A DNA stretch of 64,000 nt from an uncultured Desulfobacterales bacterium (GCA_937915545.1 CALGIJ010000030.1:58600-122599); one strand, 5' to 3'; numbered from the stretch's first letter, positions 51,446 through 61,027 are shown. Numbers and translations are program-made. The notes: generated from the sequence alone by a model not told the origin.

Positions 51446-52623
51446 AATCACTGAGAGATCTGGCGGTAGCCGGAAAAAGGGTGCTCTTGCGGGTCGATTT
51501 CAACGTGCCGATGGATGAGGCCGGTCGCATCAGCGACGACACGCGCATCACCATGGTGCTGCCGACCATCCGTCAGCTCCTCGCCGCCGGGGCGAGGCTG
51601 ATCGTCTGTTCCCATATGGGCCGTCCCAAGGGCAAGGTCGTCGCATCGCTCAGCCTCGCCCCGGTGGCCGCTTATCTTCAGGGCCTGCTTGGCGTGCCGG
51701 TAGCCATGGCGCCCGACTGCGTCGGCGCCGAGGTCAGTGCCATGGCGGCGCAACTTCAGCCGGGCCAGGTGCTGCTCCTCGAAAATCTCCGCTTCCATGC
51801 CGAGGAGACCGCCAACGACGCGGACTTCTCCGCGCAGCTGGCCTCTCTGGCCGAGGTCTATGTCAATGACGCCTTTGCCGCCTCGCACCGTGCCCATGCC
51901 TCGGTGGTCGGCGTTGCCGAGCGGGTGGCGGAGACGGCGGCCGGGCTGCTGCTCGAAAAGGAGATGGACTACTTCCGCAAATCCATGGCCGAGCCGGTGC
52001 GGCCGCTGGTGGCGGTGATCGGCGGGGCCAAGGTTTCCACCAAGCTGGCGGCGCTGGAGAACATGCTCGGCAAGGTCGACCGCATGATCATCGGCGGGGC
52101 CATGGCCAACACCTTCCTCAAGAGCCTCGGCGTCGCCGTGGGGGCGTCGAAGGTCGAGGAGGAGCTGCTCGATACGGCGCGGCGTTTCAGCGAGGCTGCC
52201 GCGGCCAGGGGCATGAAGCTCTACCTGCCGGTGGACTTCATCATCGCCGACCGTTTCGCCGCCGACGCCGTGGTCAAGACGGTGCCGGCCCAAGACATCC
52301 CCGAGGGCTGGATGGCCCTCGACATCGGCCCGGCCAGCTCGCTGCTCTTCGGCGAGGTCATCGAGGGGGCCGGCACGATCATCTGGAACGGGCCGATGGG
52401 GGCCTTCGAGATGGATGCCTTCGCCCGCGGCACCATGGATCTGTGTCGCAGGGTCGGGGCCTCCCCGGCCCTGTCGATCATCGGTGGCGGCGACTCCAAT
52501 GCCGCCTTGAAGAAATCGGGGGAGGAGAAGAACGTCTCCTATATGTCCACCGGTGGCGGGGCCTTTCTCGAACTCCTGGAAGGCAAAACCCTCCCCGGCG
52601 TGGCCGTTCTCGACCGGGCATGA
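51442..52623 (+). CDS. pgk: Phosphoglycerate kinase
   Basis: 393 residues. GKRVLLRVDFNVPMDEAGRI, DDTRITMVLPTIRQLL, CSHMGRPKGKV, LLENLRFHAEE and the nucleotide site VAVIGGAKVSTKLAALENML, IIWNGPMGAFEMDAF and GGGDSNAALKKSG are all intact. It moves phosphate between 1,3-bisphosphoglycerate and ADP. The ATG at 51442 overlaps the rimI stop. tpiA follows 27 bases later. Confidence 0.98.
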   Translation: MKSLRDLAVAGKRVLLRVDFNVPMDEAGRISDDTRITMVLPTIRQLLAAGARLIVCSHMGRPKGKVVASLSLAPVAAYLQGLLGVPVAMAPDCVGAEVSAMAAQLQPGQVLLLENLRFHAEETANDADFSAQLASLAEVYVNDAFAASHRAHASVVGVAERVAETAAGLLLEKEMDYFRKSMAEPVRPLVAVIGGAKVSTKLAALENMLGKVDRMIIGGAMANTFLKSLGVAVGASKVEEELLDTARRFSEAAAARGMKLYLPVDFIIADRFAADAVVKTVPAQDIPEGWMALDIGPASSLLFGEVIEGAGTIIWNGPMGAFEMDAFARGTMDLCRRVGASPALSIIGGGDSNAALKKSGEEKNVSYMSTGGGAFLELLEGKTLPGVAVLDRA

Positions 52624-52650
52624 CAGACGAACGCGACGACGAGGTACACC

Positions 52651-53409
52651 ATGGGAAATCGTAAGCCGCTGATAGCCGGCAACTGGAAGATGCATACCAC
52701 CGTGGTCGATGGCTGCCGCCTCGCCCTCGACCTGGCCAAGGGATGGCGGAGCAAAGAGGATCGCGAGGTGCTCGTCGCCCCGCCCTTCACCACGCTCAGC
52801 GAGGTGGCGCATGTCCTCGAGGGCAGCCTCATCATGGTGGCGGCGCAGAACGTCTGCTGGGAGGAAAAGGGCGCCTTCACCGGGGAGATCTCGCCGACGA
52901 TGGTGCGCGACGCCGGCGGCAGGGCCGCCATCGTCGGCCACTCCGAGCGGCGGCAGCTGTTCGGCGAGAGCGATGCCCTGGTCAACCGCCGCCTGCGGGG
53001 TGCTCTGGCCTTTGGCCTCATGGGCATCCTCTGTATCGGCGAGACCCTCGAGGAGAGGGAGCAGGAACGGACCTTCGCCGTGCTCTCGCAGCAGCTCGAA
53101 CAGGGCCTGGACGGGGTGTCGGCGGCCGAGATGTCCGGGGTGGTGGTGGCCTACGAACCGGTCTGGGCCATCGGCACCGGCAGGACGGCGAGCAAGGAAC
53201 AGGCCCAGGAGGCGCATGCCTTTATCCGCGGGGTCCTTGCCAAGAAATTCGAAAAAAGCGTTGCGGAGCAGACCCGGATATTGTACGGTGGCTCGGTTAA
53301 ACCAACCAACATCGACGAACTCATGAGGCAACCGGACATTGACGGGGCCCTGGTCGGCGGTGCGGCCCTCGAGGCCGAGTCGTTTATACGTATAATTGAA
53401 TTTCAATAG
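52651..53409 (+). CDS. tpiA: Triosephosphate isomerase
   Basis: 252 residues. NRKPLIAGNWKMHTT holds the active-site Asn and Lys, IVGHSERRQLFGESD the catalytic His, VVAYEPVWAIGTGRTASKEQ the catalytic Glu and loop, and LYGGSVKPTNIDELM and GALVGGAALEAESF the phosphate site. It interconverts dihydroxyacetone phosphate and glyceraldehyde-3-phosphate. GAGG precedes the ATG by 6 bases. secG starts 18 bases after the stop. Confidence 0.98.
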   Translation: MGNRKPLIAGNWKMHTTVVDGCRLALDLAKGWRSKEDREVLVAPPFTTLSEVAHVLEGSLIMVAAQNVCWEEKGAFTGEISPTMVRDAGGRAAIVGHSERRQLFGESDALVNRRLRGALAFGLMGILCIGETLEEREQERTFAVLSQQLEQGLDGVSAAEMSGVVVAYEPVWAIGTGRTASKEQAQEAHAFIRGVLAKKFEKSVAEQTRILYGGSVKPTNIDELMRQPDIDGALVGGAALEAESFIRIIEFQ

Positions 53410-53427
53410 CTGCTGAATACACTGTCC

Positions 53428-53817
53428 ATGGATACCCTGCTGATCATCGTCCACGTCCTTGTCTGCCTCTTCCTGGTGGGAGTGGTGCTGCTGCAGCACG
53501 GCAAGGGTGCGGATATCGGCGCGTCTTTCGGGGGATCCAGCCAGACCCTGTTCGGCACCGAAGGACCGCTGCCCCTGCTCAATAAAATCACCACCGGGGC
53601 GGCGATCATTTTTATGTTGACTTCCTTAACGCTAGCGTATATTTCATCCCAGACCGGAAACACCTCGGTGATGGGCGCCGCAGCGGTCTCCAAACCCGCG
53701 GCTACCCAGGCGGCACCAGCCGTCCCGGCGGAAGAGAAAACTGAGGCAGCTCCGGCAGCCGAAGCAGCAAAACCCGCTGCCGAACAACCCGCAGCGGAGA
53801 GCACGACCAAACAGTAA
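53428..53817 (+). CDS. secG: Preprotein translocase subunit SecG
   Basis: 129 residues. Two membrane helices (about 3-22, LLIIVHVLVCLFLVGVVLLQ; and about 52-70, GAAIIFMLTSLTLAYISS) flank the conserved cytoplasmic loop GADIGASFGGSSQTLFG. The Ala/Pro/Glu-rich C-terminal tail (about 85-129) is longer than in E. coli, but such tails are common. SecG assists SecYE in protein export. The tpiA-secG-tRNA-Leu order is common in deltaproteobacteria. Confidence 0.95.
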   Translation: MDTLLIIVHVLVCLFLVGVVLLQHGKGADIGASFGGSSQTLFGTEGPLPLLNKITTGAAIIFMLTSLTLAYISSQTGNTSVMGAAAVSKPAATQAAPAVPAEEKTEAAPAAEAAKPAAEQPAAESTTKQ

Positions 53818-53827
53818 AGAGCAGTTT

Positions 53828-53912
53828 GCCGAAGTGGTGGAATTGGTAGACGCGCACGCTTGAGGGGCGTGTGGGGAGACCCGTGTCGGTTCGAGTCCGA
53901 CCTTCGGCACCA
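53828..53912 (+). tRNA. tRNA-Leu (anticodon GAG)
   Basis: 85 bases including CCA. Acceptor stem GCCGAAG/CTTCGGC, D-arm with TGGAATTGGTAGACGCG, anticodon arm CACGC TTGAGGG GCGTG (anticodon GAG), a class II variable arm (TGGGGAGACCCG) and T-arm GTCGGTTCGAGTCCGAC. It lies 10 bases after secG and may be co-transcribed. Confidence 0.95.
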
Positions 53913-53948
53913 TATATGAGAGCGCGGTAGCAGAGAGCGCTGCAGAAT

Positions 53949-53981
53949 CCCCGTAAATTGGTTTCAATTTACGGGGTTTTT
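53949..53981 (+). terminator. Rho-independent terminator after tRNA-Leu
   Basis: CCCCGTAAATTG and CAATTTACGGGG form a perfect 12-bp stem with a GTTT loop, followed by TTTTT. It ends the gap-rimI-pgk-tpiA-secG-tRNA-Leu unit. Confidence 0.92.
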
Positions 53982-54230
53982 GTTTTTCGGGGTTGCCCTT
54001 TTGATCCCGCGCTCTGGACGCAAGGGCATTTTCCCAGAAAACAGCAGTGTTCTTTCCGCAAGCGCTCTGGCACGCATCCTCGGTGGTGCGGGTAAGTGGC
54101 CGCCAATGGGGTGAATCTGGCGGCCCTGCCATCGTCACGGCAATCGCCAAAGAACTCGATCCTAAAGGCTGATGCGGGTCTTTCACTCACATCGACAGCG
54201 GAGAGCTTTGCTGGGACGAGCAAATTCGTT

Positions 54231-55694
54231 TTAGTCCCCGGTAAAGGTCTCCGTCTCGGTCTTGCCAAGCCAGTAACAGGCCAGCGGTGCGGGAATTTTA
54301 ACAATTCTCGCTGGCATCGTCCCGTTGTTGGTCGCCACATCGCAGCCCAGAGACAGAACCGAAAAATCCCCCATCTCCTTGGTGACCACGTAGCCACGAG
54401 GCGCCTTGCGTGTCGCGCAAAATTCAGCCAGTCCTTTCAAATCGCCTGCGCCGGTGTGCTGCGAACGGTACTTGACCTCAAAGGGCGTCAACCGTCCTTC
54501 GATAGCAGCCACGATATCCACCTCCCGGTCTCCTTTACCCCGCCAATAGGAAAAGCCGATGTTCTTGGCATAATAGCGGGCAAAGAGGTGCGTAAAGACC
54601 GCGGTTTCCGCAGCGGTCCCCAAGGCAACCGGGTCCTCAAGCAGCGAGTCTCCCTTCAGCAGCAGCGAAGGGGCAATGGCGGCGTCGGCTAAATATATCT
54701 TGTAGCGGGCACGCAGGACCTCCTTGCCGTAGCCATAGGGGGGCAACTTGTAGATGAGGTGCGTTGCTTCGAGCAGATTGATGAAGTTGTTGACCGTCGG
54801 CTTAGTCAAACCCAAGTCCCTGCACAAGCCCTGTATGTCGAGAAGTCCGCTGCCATGCAGGCAAAGATAGAGAAAGACTTGCTCCAGTTCCAGCACATGT
54901 CGTACACTGAAGAGGGACGTCATGTCGCGCTTGAGGACCTTGTCCACAATATCTTCACGCAGGAGCTTTTGCGCTGCCGAGACACTTTCAATCTGCACGC
55001 TTTGCGGAAAACCGCCCCGAAGCAGGTATTCGTGGAAATGCGCCACCAGTGGCGCGGCATCGGCCGCTACGGTGTGGAACTGGTCCGGTTGCCAGTCGAA
55101 GATTCGAGCGAGTGAGTTGATCTCCGGCAACGGAGGGACAGTCACCTGCTTGAGTTGCAGGTATTCAAAAAAGGAAAGCGTTGCAAGCCGCAGGGTATGC
55201 CAGCGGCCAACTCCGGATTCCTGTCCTTCCATGACCAGCGGCGTGGCGGAACCGGTGACGGCGATGCGGCGTCCTTTTTCGAAATCAACCTGCAATTTGA
55301 GCCAGGTCTGCCAATCTCGTATGGTCTGGATTTCGTCAAGGAAGAGATACTCAATGCCATCGCTCTCCGGCTGAAACTCCCGCCAGAGCTTGAGCAATCC
55401 ATCCAATCCCAGCAATTTCAGCAAGGGGTGGTCGAAGGTGGCGTATAAAATTTTATTGGCCGGAACACCGTTGTCGATGAGTGTCTGGATAACCTGGAGG
55501 AAAAGCGTGGTTTTTCCCACCTGCCTGGCCCCGGAGAGGAGGAGTGCCCGGGGGGCGGGCGGGGATTGCATCCAGGCCAGGATGTCGTGAAAGGCTCGAC
55601 GACGCCAAGCCGGCAAGTCAGCGGAAGGAGCGCCACGCCACCAGGGGTTGAACTGGCGGAGCACGGCGATGAGCTCTGGAGTGGGAATGATCAT
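54231..55694 (-). CDS. AAA ATPase with DUF4143 domain
   Basis: 487 residues from the ATG at 55694, which has AAGGAG at 4 bases; an open frame further upstream is not used. Walker A LLLSGARQVGKTTLFLQV, Walker B IEYLFLDEIQTIRDWQTW, and AVTGSATPLVMEGQESG belong to the AAA_14 family. From about residue 275 the DUF4143 region follows, with GLTKPTVNNFINLLEATHLI (winged helix-like) and AAETAVFTHLFARYYAKNIG with FSYWRGKGDREVDIVAAIEG and PFEVKYRSQ, a PD-(D/E)XK nuclease-like motif (D..E.K). Such proteins are common accessory genes, possibly linked to stress or defence; the function is not known. It is inserted just beyond tRNA-Leu. Confidence 0.88.
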   Translation of the reverse strand: MIIPTPELIAVLRQFNPWWRGAPSADLPAWRRRAFHDILAWMQSPPAPRALLLSGARQVGKTTLFLQVIQTLIDNGVPANKILYATFDHPLLKLLGLDGLLKLWREFQPESDGIEYLFLDEIQTIRDWQTWLKLQVDFEKGRRIAVTGSATPLVMEGQESGVGRWHTLRLATLSFFEYLQLKQVTVPPLPEINSLARIFDWQPDQFHTVAADAAPLVAHFHEYLLRGGFPQSVQIESVSAAQKLLREDIVDKVLKRDMTSLFSVRHVLELEQVFLYLCLHGSGLLDIQGLCRDLGLTKPTVNNFINLLEATHLIYKLPPYGYGKEVLRARYKIYLADAAIAPSLLLKGDSLLEDPVALGTAAETAVFTHLFARYYAKNIGFSYWRGKGDREVDIVAAIEGRLTPFEVKYRSQHTGAGDLKGLAEFCATRKAPRGYVVTKEMGDFSVLSLGCDVATNNGTMPARIVKIPAPLACYWLGKTETETFTGD

Positions 55695-56268
55695 AAAACT
55701 CCTTAATATGCGCCAATAAGGAAAGTATACATTATTTAAATGTGTATCAGAAGAAAAAATCCACCGAAAAAGGAGAGAATTCGCTCTATATCCTTCTATT
55801 GAGGGCAGCAAGAAGAAGCTCTCTGCCGAAAGTGAGAGATGATTTGCCTGCTCACCTCCCAGGCGACGAGGGAAGTACCCTCCAGCGGGGTGGCTCGAGC
55901 AGATTTCACTTCGCTTGACGCACCATGCCGCAGCTGTTCTGCCCCGCAATTGCCTTGTTTTTCCTTCTCCCGCAGTAGCCAGAGCCTTGCTCTGCCACCG
56001 TGCGCGCCGCCATCCCCGCAGTACCCCCTACTAGAAAAAATACCTGCGAAACCTCGTAGTTTTGCGAGTTGTTGGCGAGGCCGATTTTCGATTTACTGCA
56101 GCCAACGATGAGACGAGGTGCCGCATGCGGCAGCCTTCCTTGGCTTCTCCATGAACGATCAAGGAAGGTCGCGAAGTTCCCCAGAGGCGAGATCACCGCC
56201 GCCCGCTGTCACCTCCCACCCCTTTCCCCGCGCTCTTTTGTGGCGGGTAACCTTCGAGGAGACACCCT
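55695..56268. other. Intergenic region
   Basis: AT-rich near 55730, otherwise unremarkable; no gene I can support. It holds the promoters of the ATPase gene (minus) and of trxB (plus). The ATG of trxB is preceded by GAGGAG. Confidence 0.45.
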
Positions 56269-57198
56269 ATGCAGACGCTCTACGACATCGTCATCGTCGG
56301 GGCCGGGCCGGCCGGCATGACGGCAGCCATCTATGCCATCCGCGCCAATATGAAGGTGCTGATGCTCGACCGTCTCGCCCCCGGCGGGCAGATGATCAAC
56401 ACCAACGAGATCGAGAACTACACCGGGGCCGGCAAGCTGGGCGGCGCCGAACTGGCCATCAAGATGTTCGAGCATACCCAGGAACTTGGCGTCGAGTTCG
56501 ACTACCGCACGGTGATCGACGTCCGTGACGAGGGCGAGCTGAAGGCGGTCATCTGCGAGGAGGACAATGCCGTCTACAGGGCCAGGGCGGTCATCCTCGC
56601 CACGGGCACCGTGCCGCGCCGCCTCGGCGTGCCGGGGGAAGAGCGCTGGGCGGCCAACGGCATCAGCTGGTGCGCTATCTGCGACGGCGCCCAGTACCGC
56701 GACAGGGAGGTGGTGGTCATCGGCGGGGGTAACTCGGCGGTGGAGGAGTCCCTCTACCTGGCGGGCATCTGCACCAGGCTGACCGTCGTCACCATGTTCG
56801 ACCTCACCGCCGACCCCAAGGCCTGCGACCAGCTGCGCCGGCTGCCCAATGTCACCGTCTACCCCTACCAGGAGGTGCTCGAGTTCACCGGCGAGGAGCG
56901 GCTCGGCGGGGTGCGCTTCAAGTCGACCAAAGAGGACGCCACCGAGCGCCATGTGGCCTGCGATGGCGTCTTTGAATACATCGGCTTCCAGGCCTCCTCC
57001 CAGGCCTTCGCCTCGCTGGGCATCGTCGACCGCACCGGCTGCATCGCGGCCGACGCCCGCATGCGCACCACGGTGCCCGGCATCTTCGGCGCCGGTGACA
57101 TCACCGTCAAACACCTCAGGCAGATTGTCACCGCCTGTTCCGATGGGGCGGTCGCTGCCAACAGCGCCGCCTCCTACGTCGAGTCATGCAAATCATGA
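56269..57198 (+). CDS. trxB: Thioredoxin reductase-like flavoprotein
   Basis: 309 residues. FAD-binding IVIVGAGPAGMTAAIYAIRA, GGQMINTNEIENYTG, the redox pair Cys135-Cys138 in WCAICDGAQYRDR, NADPH-type motif VVVIGGGNSAVEESLYLAG and the second FAD site VPGIFGAGDI are those of bacterial TrxB. It reduces thioredoxin with NAD(P)H. The usual GCATCDG-type loop is CAICDG here. Followed 10 bases later by a thioredoxin gene, and then by the arylsulfotransferase gene, so the three look co-transcribed. Confidence 0.93.
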   Translation: MQTLYDIVIVGAGPAGMTAAIYAIRANMKVLMLDRLAPGGQMINTNEIENYTGAGKLGGAELAIKMFEHTQELGVEFDYRTVIDVRDEGELKAVICEEDNAVYRARAVILATGTVPRRLGVPGEERWAANGISWCAICDGAQYRDREVVVIGGGNSAVEESLYLAGICTRLTVVTMFDLTADPKACDQLRRLPNVTVYPYQEVLEFTGEERLGGVRFKSTKEDATERHVACDGVFEYIGFQASSQAFASLGIVDRTGCIAADARMRTTVPGIFGAGDITVKHLRQIVTACSDGAVAANSAASYVESCKS

Positions 57199-57208
57199 GG
57201 ACCCCACG

Positions 57209-57517
57209 ATGATCAACGAAATCAATGAACAGGAATACGCGGCCCTCGACCCCAAGGCCGCGAAAATGATCGAGTTCTATTCCAAGACCTGCGGGCCGTG
57301 CAAGATGCTCTCCTTCGTTCTCAAGGACATCGCCAGGCAAAAACCGGAGTTTCCCATCTACATCGTCGATTTCGACGAGAACCGCGAGCTGAAGGAGCGG
57401 CTCGGCGTCAAGGGCTTCCCCACCATGCTGTTCTACAAGGAGGGCCGGGAAGTCAGCCGCCTGGAAGGGCTCAAGCAGAAACCCGCCATCATCACAGCCA
57501 TCGAGGCGCTTGCCTAA
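57209..57517 (+). CDS. Thioredoxin
   Basis: 102 residues with GAGG before the ATG. It has the thioredoxin fold: AAKMIEFYSKTCGPCKMLSF with active-site Cys28-Gly-Pro-Cys31, IYIVDFDENRELKERLGVKG and the cis-Pro region GFPTMLFYKEGREVSRLEG. The Trp usually before CGPC is replaced (KTCGPC). Cytoplasmic; its reductant is probably the adjacent TrxB, and its client may be the following cysteine-rich arylsulfotransferase. Confidence 0.93.
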   Translation: MINEINEQEYAALDPKAAKMIEFYSKTCGPCKMLSFVLKDIARQKPEFPIYIVDFDENRELKERLGVKGFPTMLFYKEGREVSRLEGLKQKPAIITAIEALA

Positions 57518-57529
57518 GGAGACCCAGCA

Positions 57530-59413
57530 ATGAGCAACAAGATCCGCTACATCAGCGAAGACCACCTCATCACCCGCCAGAACCGTGCCGAAGCGGAGTT
57601 TCTCGCCGCCTTCGCGGCCGAGAAGCCGACCTTCGCGCAGCCGCAGGTGGTGCACAACCCCTACCTCATCAACCCCCTCTGCGCCCTGGTCATGTTCACC
57701 ACCAGCGAGGCGGTGGCGCCGACGCTGACCGTCCATGGCCGGCGTTACGAGCGGGAAAACCTCAGCCACACCTTCAAGGCCGCCACCGAGCACTTCCTCC
57801 CGGTGCTCGGCCTCTACGAGGACTTCGCCAACACGGTGAGCGTCACCCTCCCCGACGGGCGGACCACCACCCTGACCATCCGCACCGGCAAGCTGCCGGC
57901 GGAGGTCTGCCGCTGCCTCAACGTCCAGGCCTCCCTCGACTACCTTGGCGATGCCATCATGTTCCTCTCCCCGGCCGGCAAGAACCTGCCCACCGCCTAC
58001 GACTACAAGGGCGATATCCGCTGGCTGCTGACCGAGAACACCATGTTCGACATCAAGCGCATGAAGAATGGCAACATCGTCACCGGCTCGAGCCGCTTCT
58101 GCCATATGCCCTACAACTGCACCGGGCTGATCGAGATCAACCTGCTCGGCAAGATCTATAAAGAGTATCGCATGCCGGGCAACTACCATCACGACCACCT
58201 CGAGATGGACAATGGCGACATCCTCGCCCTGACCCAGGATTTTTCCCGCGACACCGTCGAGGACATGTGCGTGCTGCTCGACCGCGACAGCGGCGCCATC
58301 AAGAAGACCTGGGACTATCGCCGGGTCCTGCCCATGAATGTCGGCGGCTCCGGGTCCCAGGACGCCCATGACTGGTTCCATAACAACGCCGTCTGGTACG
58401 ACAAGCGCAGCAACAGCCTGACCCTCTCCGGCCGCCACCAGGACGCGGTCATCAACATCGACTACGAGAGCGGCGACCTCAACTGGATCATCGGCGACCC
58501 CGAGGGCTGGCCGCAGGAGATGGTCGATAAATACTTCTTCACCCCGGTCGGCGACGTGGCCAACTTCGACTGGCAGTATGAGCAGCACGCCTGCGTCGTC
58601 TGCCCCGACGGCGACGTCATGTGCTTCGACAACGGCCAGTATCGGGCCAAGGTCAAGGACAAGTATATCGCCAACCGCGACAACTTCTCCCGTGGCGTGC
58701 GCTACCGCATCGACACCGTGAAGATGGAGATCGAGCAGGTGTGGCAATACGGCAAGGAGCGCGGCGCCGAGTTCTTCAGCCCCTATATCTGCAACGTCGA
58801 GTACTACGACGAAGGGCACTACATGATCCATTCCGGCGGCATCGGCCGTGAGCACGGCTACGCCTCGCCCTCCCTGGGCGCCTTCCTCGACATGAAGGAC
58901 CCCAATGCGGAGCTGCGTTCGATCACCGTCGAGGAAAAGGATGGCGTGGTACTCTACCAGCTGGAGACCGAAGGTAACTTCTATCGTGCCGAGAAGTTGC
59001 CGCTCTATCACGGCGGCGACAACCTCGTCCTCGGCGAGGGCCGGCTCCTCGGCAGTCTCGAGGTCACCGAGGAGTTCGACACCGTCCCCGAGGCGGAGGA
59101 GGTGTTTGAACTGCCGCCCAGTTTCCATAACCTGCTCATCGAGGAGGACGAGGACCGCTTCGTCTTCCACGGCAAATTCGAAAAAGGCACCCTGGCCATG
59201 CTTTGCCTGGAGAACGGCGACGAGAGCCACCACTACTTCCTCAACACCTCGGCCAGCTGGCATCTGGCGATGTGCTCCGGGGCCTTCCTCGAGAAGGACG
59301 AGCGCGACATCAAGATCCATATCAGCAAGCTGGGCCTGCACGGCATGTTCGCCGTCAAGCTGATCATCAACGACCGCAAGTACCAGACCGGCGTCTCGAT
59401 CTGCTGCCCGTAA
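57530..59413 (+). CDS. Arylsulfotransferase (ASST)-family protein, apparently cytoplasmic
   Basis: 627 residues starting 12 bases after the thioredoxin gene. Residues about 35-130 resemble the Ig-like N-terminal domain of ASST (VVHNPYLINPLCALVMFTTS), and the rest a six-bladed propeller-like ASST core with NYHHDHLEMDNGDILA (His220-223), DAHDWFHNNAVWYDK (His280, His284), LSGRHQDAVINID and WQYEQHACVVCPDGDVMCF. Family members move sulfate from one phenolic ester to another via a sulfo-histidine. Known ones such as E. coli AssT are periplasmic with a cleaved signal; here the N-terminus (MSNKIRYISEDHLITRQNRA) has none. The many cysteines fit a reduced cytoplasmic location. The substrate is unknown. 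Confidence 0.88.
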   Translation: MSNKIRYISEDHLITRQNRAEAEFLAAFAAEKPTFAQPQVVHNPYLINPLCALVMFTTSEAVAPTLTVHGRRYERENLSHTFKAATEHFLPVLGLYEDFANTVSVTLPDGRTTTLTIRTGKLPAEVCRCLNVQASLDYLGDAIMFLSPAGKNLPTAYDYKGDIRWLLTENTMFDIKRMKNGNIVTGSSRFCHMPYNCTGLIEINLLGKIYKEYRMPGNYHHDHLEMDNGDILALTQDFSRDTVEDMCVLLDRDSGAIKKTWDYRRVLPMNVGGSGSQDAHDWFHNNAVWYDKRSNSLTLSGRHQDAVINIDYESGDLNWIIGDPEGWPQEMVDKYFFTPVGDVANFDWQYEQHACVVCPDGDVMCFDNGQYRAKVKDKYIANRDNFSRGVRYRIDTVKMEIEQVWQYGKERGAEFFSPYICNVEYYDEGHYMIHSGGIGREHGYASPSLGAFLDMKDPNAELRSITVEEKDGVVLYQLETEGNFYRAEKLPLYHGGDNLVLGEGRLLGSLEVTEEFDTVPEAEEVFELPPSFHNLLIEEDEDRFVFHGKFEKGTLAMLCLENGDESHHYFLNTSASWHLAMCSGAFLEKDERDIKIHISKLGLHGMFAVKLIINDRKYQTGVSICCP

Positions 59414-59431
59414 GGGCCTTCCTCGCCCATC

Positions 59432-59449
59432 CCCCCGCGGCAGCGGGGG
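59432..59449 (+). terminator. GC-rich hairpin after the arylsulfotransferase gene
   Basis: CCCCCGC and GCGGGGG form a 7-bp stem with a GGCA loop, 18 bases past the stop. No T-run, so it may be only an RNA stabilising hairpin between this gene and the transporter gene. Confidence 0.45.
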
Positions 59450-59618
59450 ACTGACAGAACCTTCACGCGCGGCGGCGGCCGGCAGGGTTGCCGGCCCGCC
59501 GCCAGCCAGGCCGTCGTCCGCTCGCAACCTGGGCAAAACCAGAAGAGCCGGGTCCGGCTGACGCAGAATACCGCAACAGGCAAGGCGACCATCACCCCCA
59601 AAAGAAGGGAGCACACTC

Positions 59619-61001
59619 ATGCAATACCTACAAGGCGACAGTATAACTTGCGTCATCGACAGCAAAGCGGAGCGGCAGGAAGGGCGTTTCAGCAATAACT
59701 ATTTCGACGGTCTGCCGGTGCGTGGAGTGCACCGCCTGCTCTTCTTCCTCATCATGGCCGCCTATTTCTTCGAGCAGTTCGATAACTGGAACTTCGGCTT
59801 CATCGCCCCGGCCTTGTCGAAATCCTGGGGCCTGGCGCCCACCGACATCGCCACCATCCTCTTCTGGTACTTCATCGGCATGACCTCGGGCGGCTTTCTC
59901 GGCGGCATCGTTTCCGACTTGATCGGCCGCCGCAAGACCTTCCTGGCCTCGATCATCGTCTTCTCGGTTTCTTCGATCATCACCGGCTATACCGACAACT
60001 TCGTCGTCTTCACTCTGTTCCGCGCCCTGACCGGGTTCGGGGTGTTCTGCATGATGGTCACCTCCCAGGCCTATATCGCCGAGATGGCGCCCTGCGAGAC
60101 CCGCGGCATGTGGCAGGGGCGGGTGGCGGCCATCGGCTTCTGCGCCGTGCCGGTGGTGGCGCTGATCTGTCGTCTGGTCATTCCCATGTCCGAGGAGGCC
60201 TGGCGCTATATCTTTTACGCCGGCGGCATCGGCCTGGTGGCCTTCGCCCTTGGCCTCAAATATCTCAAGGAGTCGCCGCGCTGGCTGGTGGCCCATGGCC
60301 GTATCGAGGAGGCCGAGGAGGTGGTCGCCGCTCTCACCGGCAAGGATATCGATCTCTCCGCAGCCGCCGCGCAGGTGCAGCCGAAGATCTCGGTGCTCGA
60401 GGTGCTGACCGGCATGTTCACCAGGAAGTATCTCGGCCGCACCTGCCTGCTCATGCTGCTCTTCGTCTGCATTACCCCGGCCGGCTTCCTCCTCACCACC
60501 TGGACGACGCAGCTCCTCAAGATGCTTGGCTTTACGGTGGAGGAGACCCTGACCGCCATGACCGTCATCAGTATCGGCGTCCCGGTCGGCTGCTTCATCA
60601 ACTCCCTGGTTTCCGACCTTGGTGGGCGCAAGATACCGATCGTCGTCCTCGGTTGCGTGGCGGCGGTCTTCGCCTTCGTCTTCGGCAGCGTCAAGGGGCT
60701 GGTGCTGCTGACCCTGTTCGGTTTCATCGTCACCGTCGTCAATATGGCGGTCAACTTCAGCCTCTTCTCCTATACCGCCGAATCCTATCCGACGCGGATG
60801 CGCAATACCGCCACCGGCTTTCATAACGGCCTCGCCCGTCTCTCGGTTTCGGCCTCGCAGCCGCTCATTCCCATGATCCATCAGGCCTACGGCTTCCTCG
60901 GCATCTTCACCTCGGTGGCCGTGCTCTTCTTTTTGCCGATGATCCCGCTGCTGCTGTGGGGGAAACGGACCGGCGGCAAGAGCCTCGAGGAGATCGAATA
61001 A
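59619..61001 (+). CDS. MFS transporter (sugar/aromatic acid:H+ symporter type)
   Basis: 460 residues with about 12 membrane helices. The major facilitator motif GGIVSDLIGRRKTFLASIIV lies after helix 2 and its echo VSDLGGRKIPIVVLGCVAA after helix 8; YLKESPRWLVAHGRIEEAEE is the sugar-porter/AAHS signature in the central loop. AAFFEQFDNWNF-type text in helix 1 carries acidic residues often used for proton coupling. The N-terminal 40 residues are cytoplasmic. The likely cargo is an organic anion or aromatic compound, suggested by the neighbouring arylsulfotransferase. GAAGGGAG precedes the ATG. Confidence 0.9.
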   Translation: MQYLQGDSITCVIDSKAERQEGRFSNNYFDGLPVRGVHRLLFFLIMAAYFFEQFDNWNFGFIAPALSKSWGLAPTDIATILFWYFIGMTSGGFLGGIVSDLIGRRKTFLASIIVFSVSSIITGYTDNFVVFTLFRALTGFGVFCMMVTSQAYIAEMAPCETRGMWQGRVAAIGFCAVPVVALICRLVIPMSEEAWRYIFYAGGIGLVAFALGLKYLKESPRWLVAHGRIEEAEEVVAALTGKDIDLSAAAAQVQPKISVLEVLTGMFTRKYLGRTCLLMLLFVCITPAGFLLTTWTTQLLKMLGFTVEETLTAMTVISIGVPVGCFINSLVSDLGGRKIPIVVLGCVAAVFAFVFGSVKGLVLLTLFGFIVTVVNMAVNFSLFSYTAESYPTRMRNTATGFHNGLARLSVSASQPLIPMIHQAYGFLGIFTSVAVLFFLPMIPLLLWGKRTGGKSLEEIE

Positions 61002-61027
61002 GCGCGGGCCGCCCCTGGGGGTGAACG

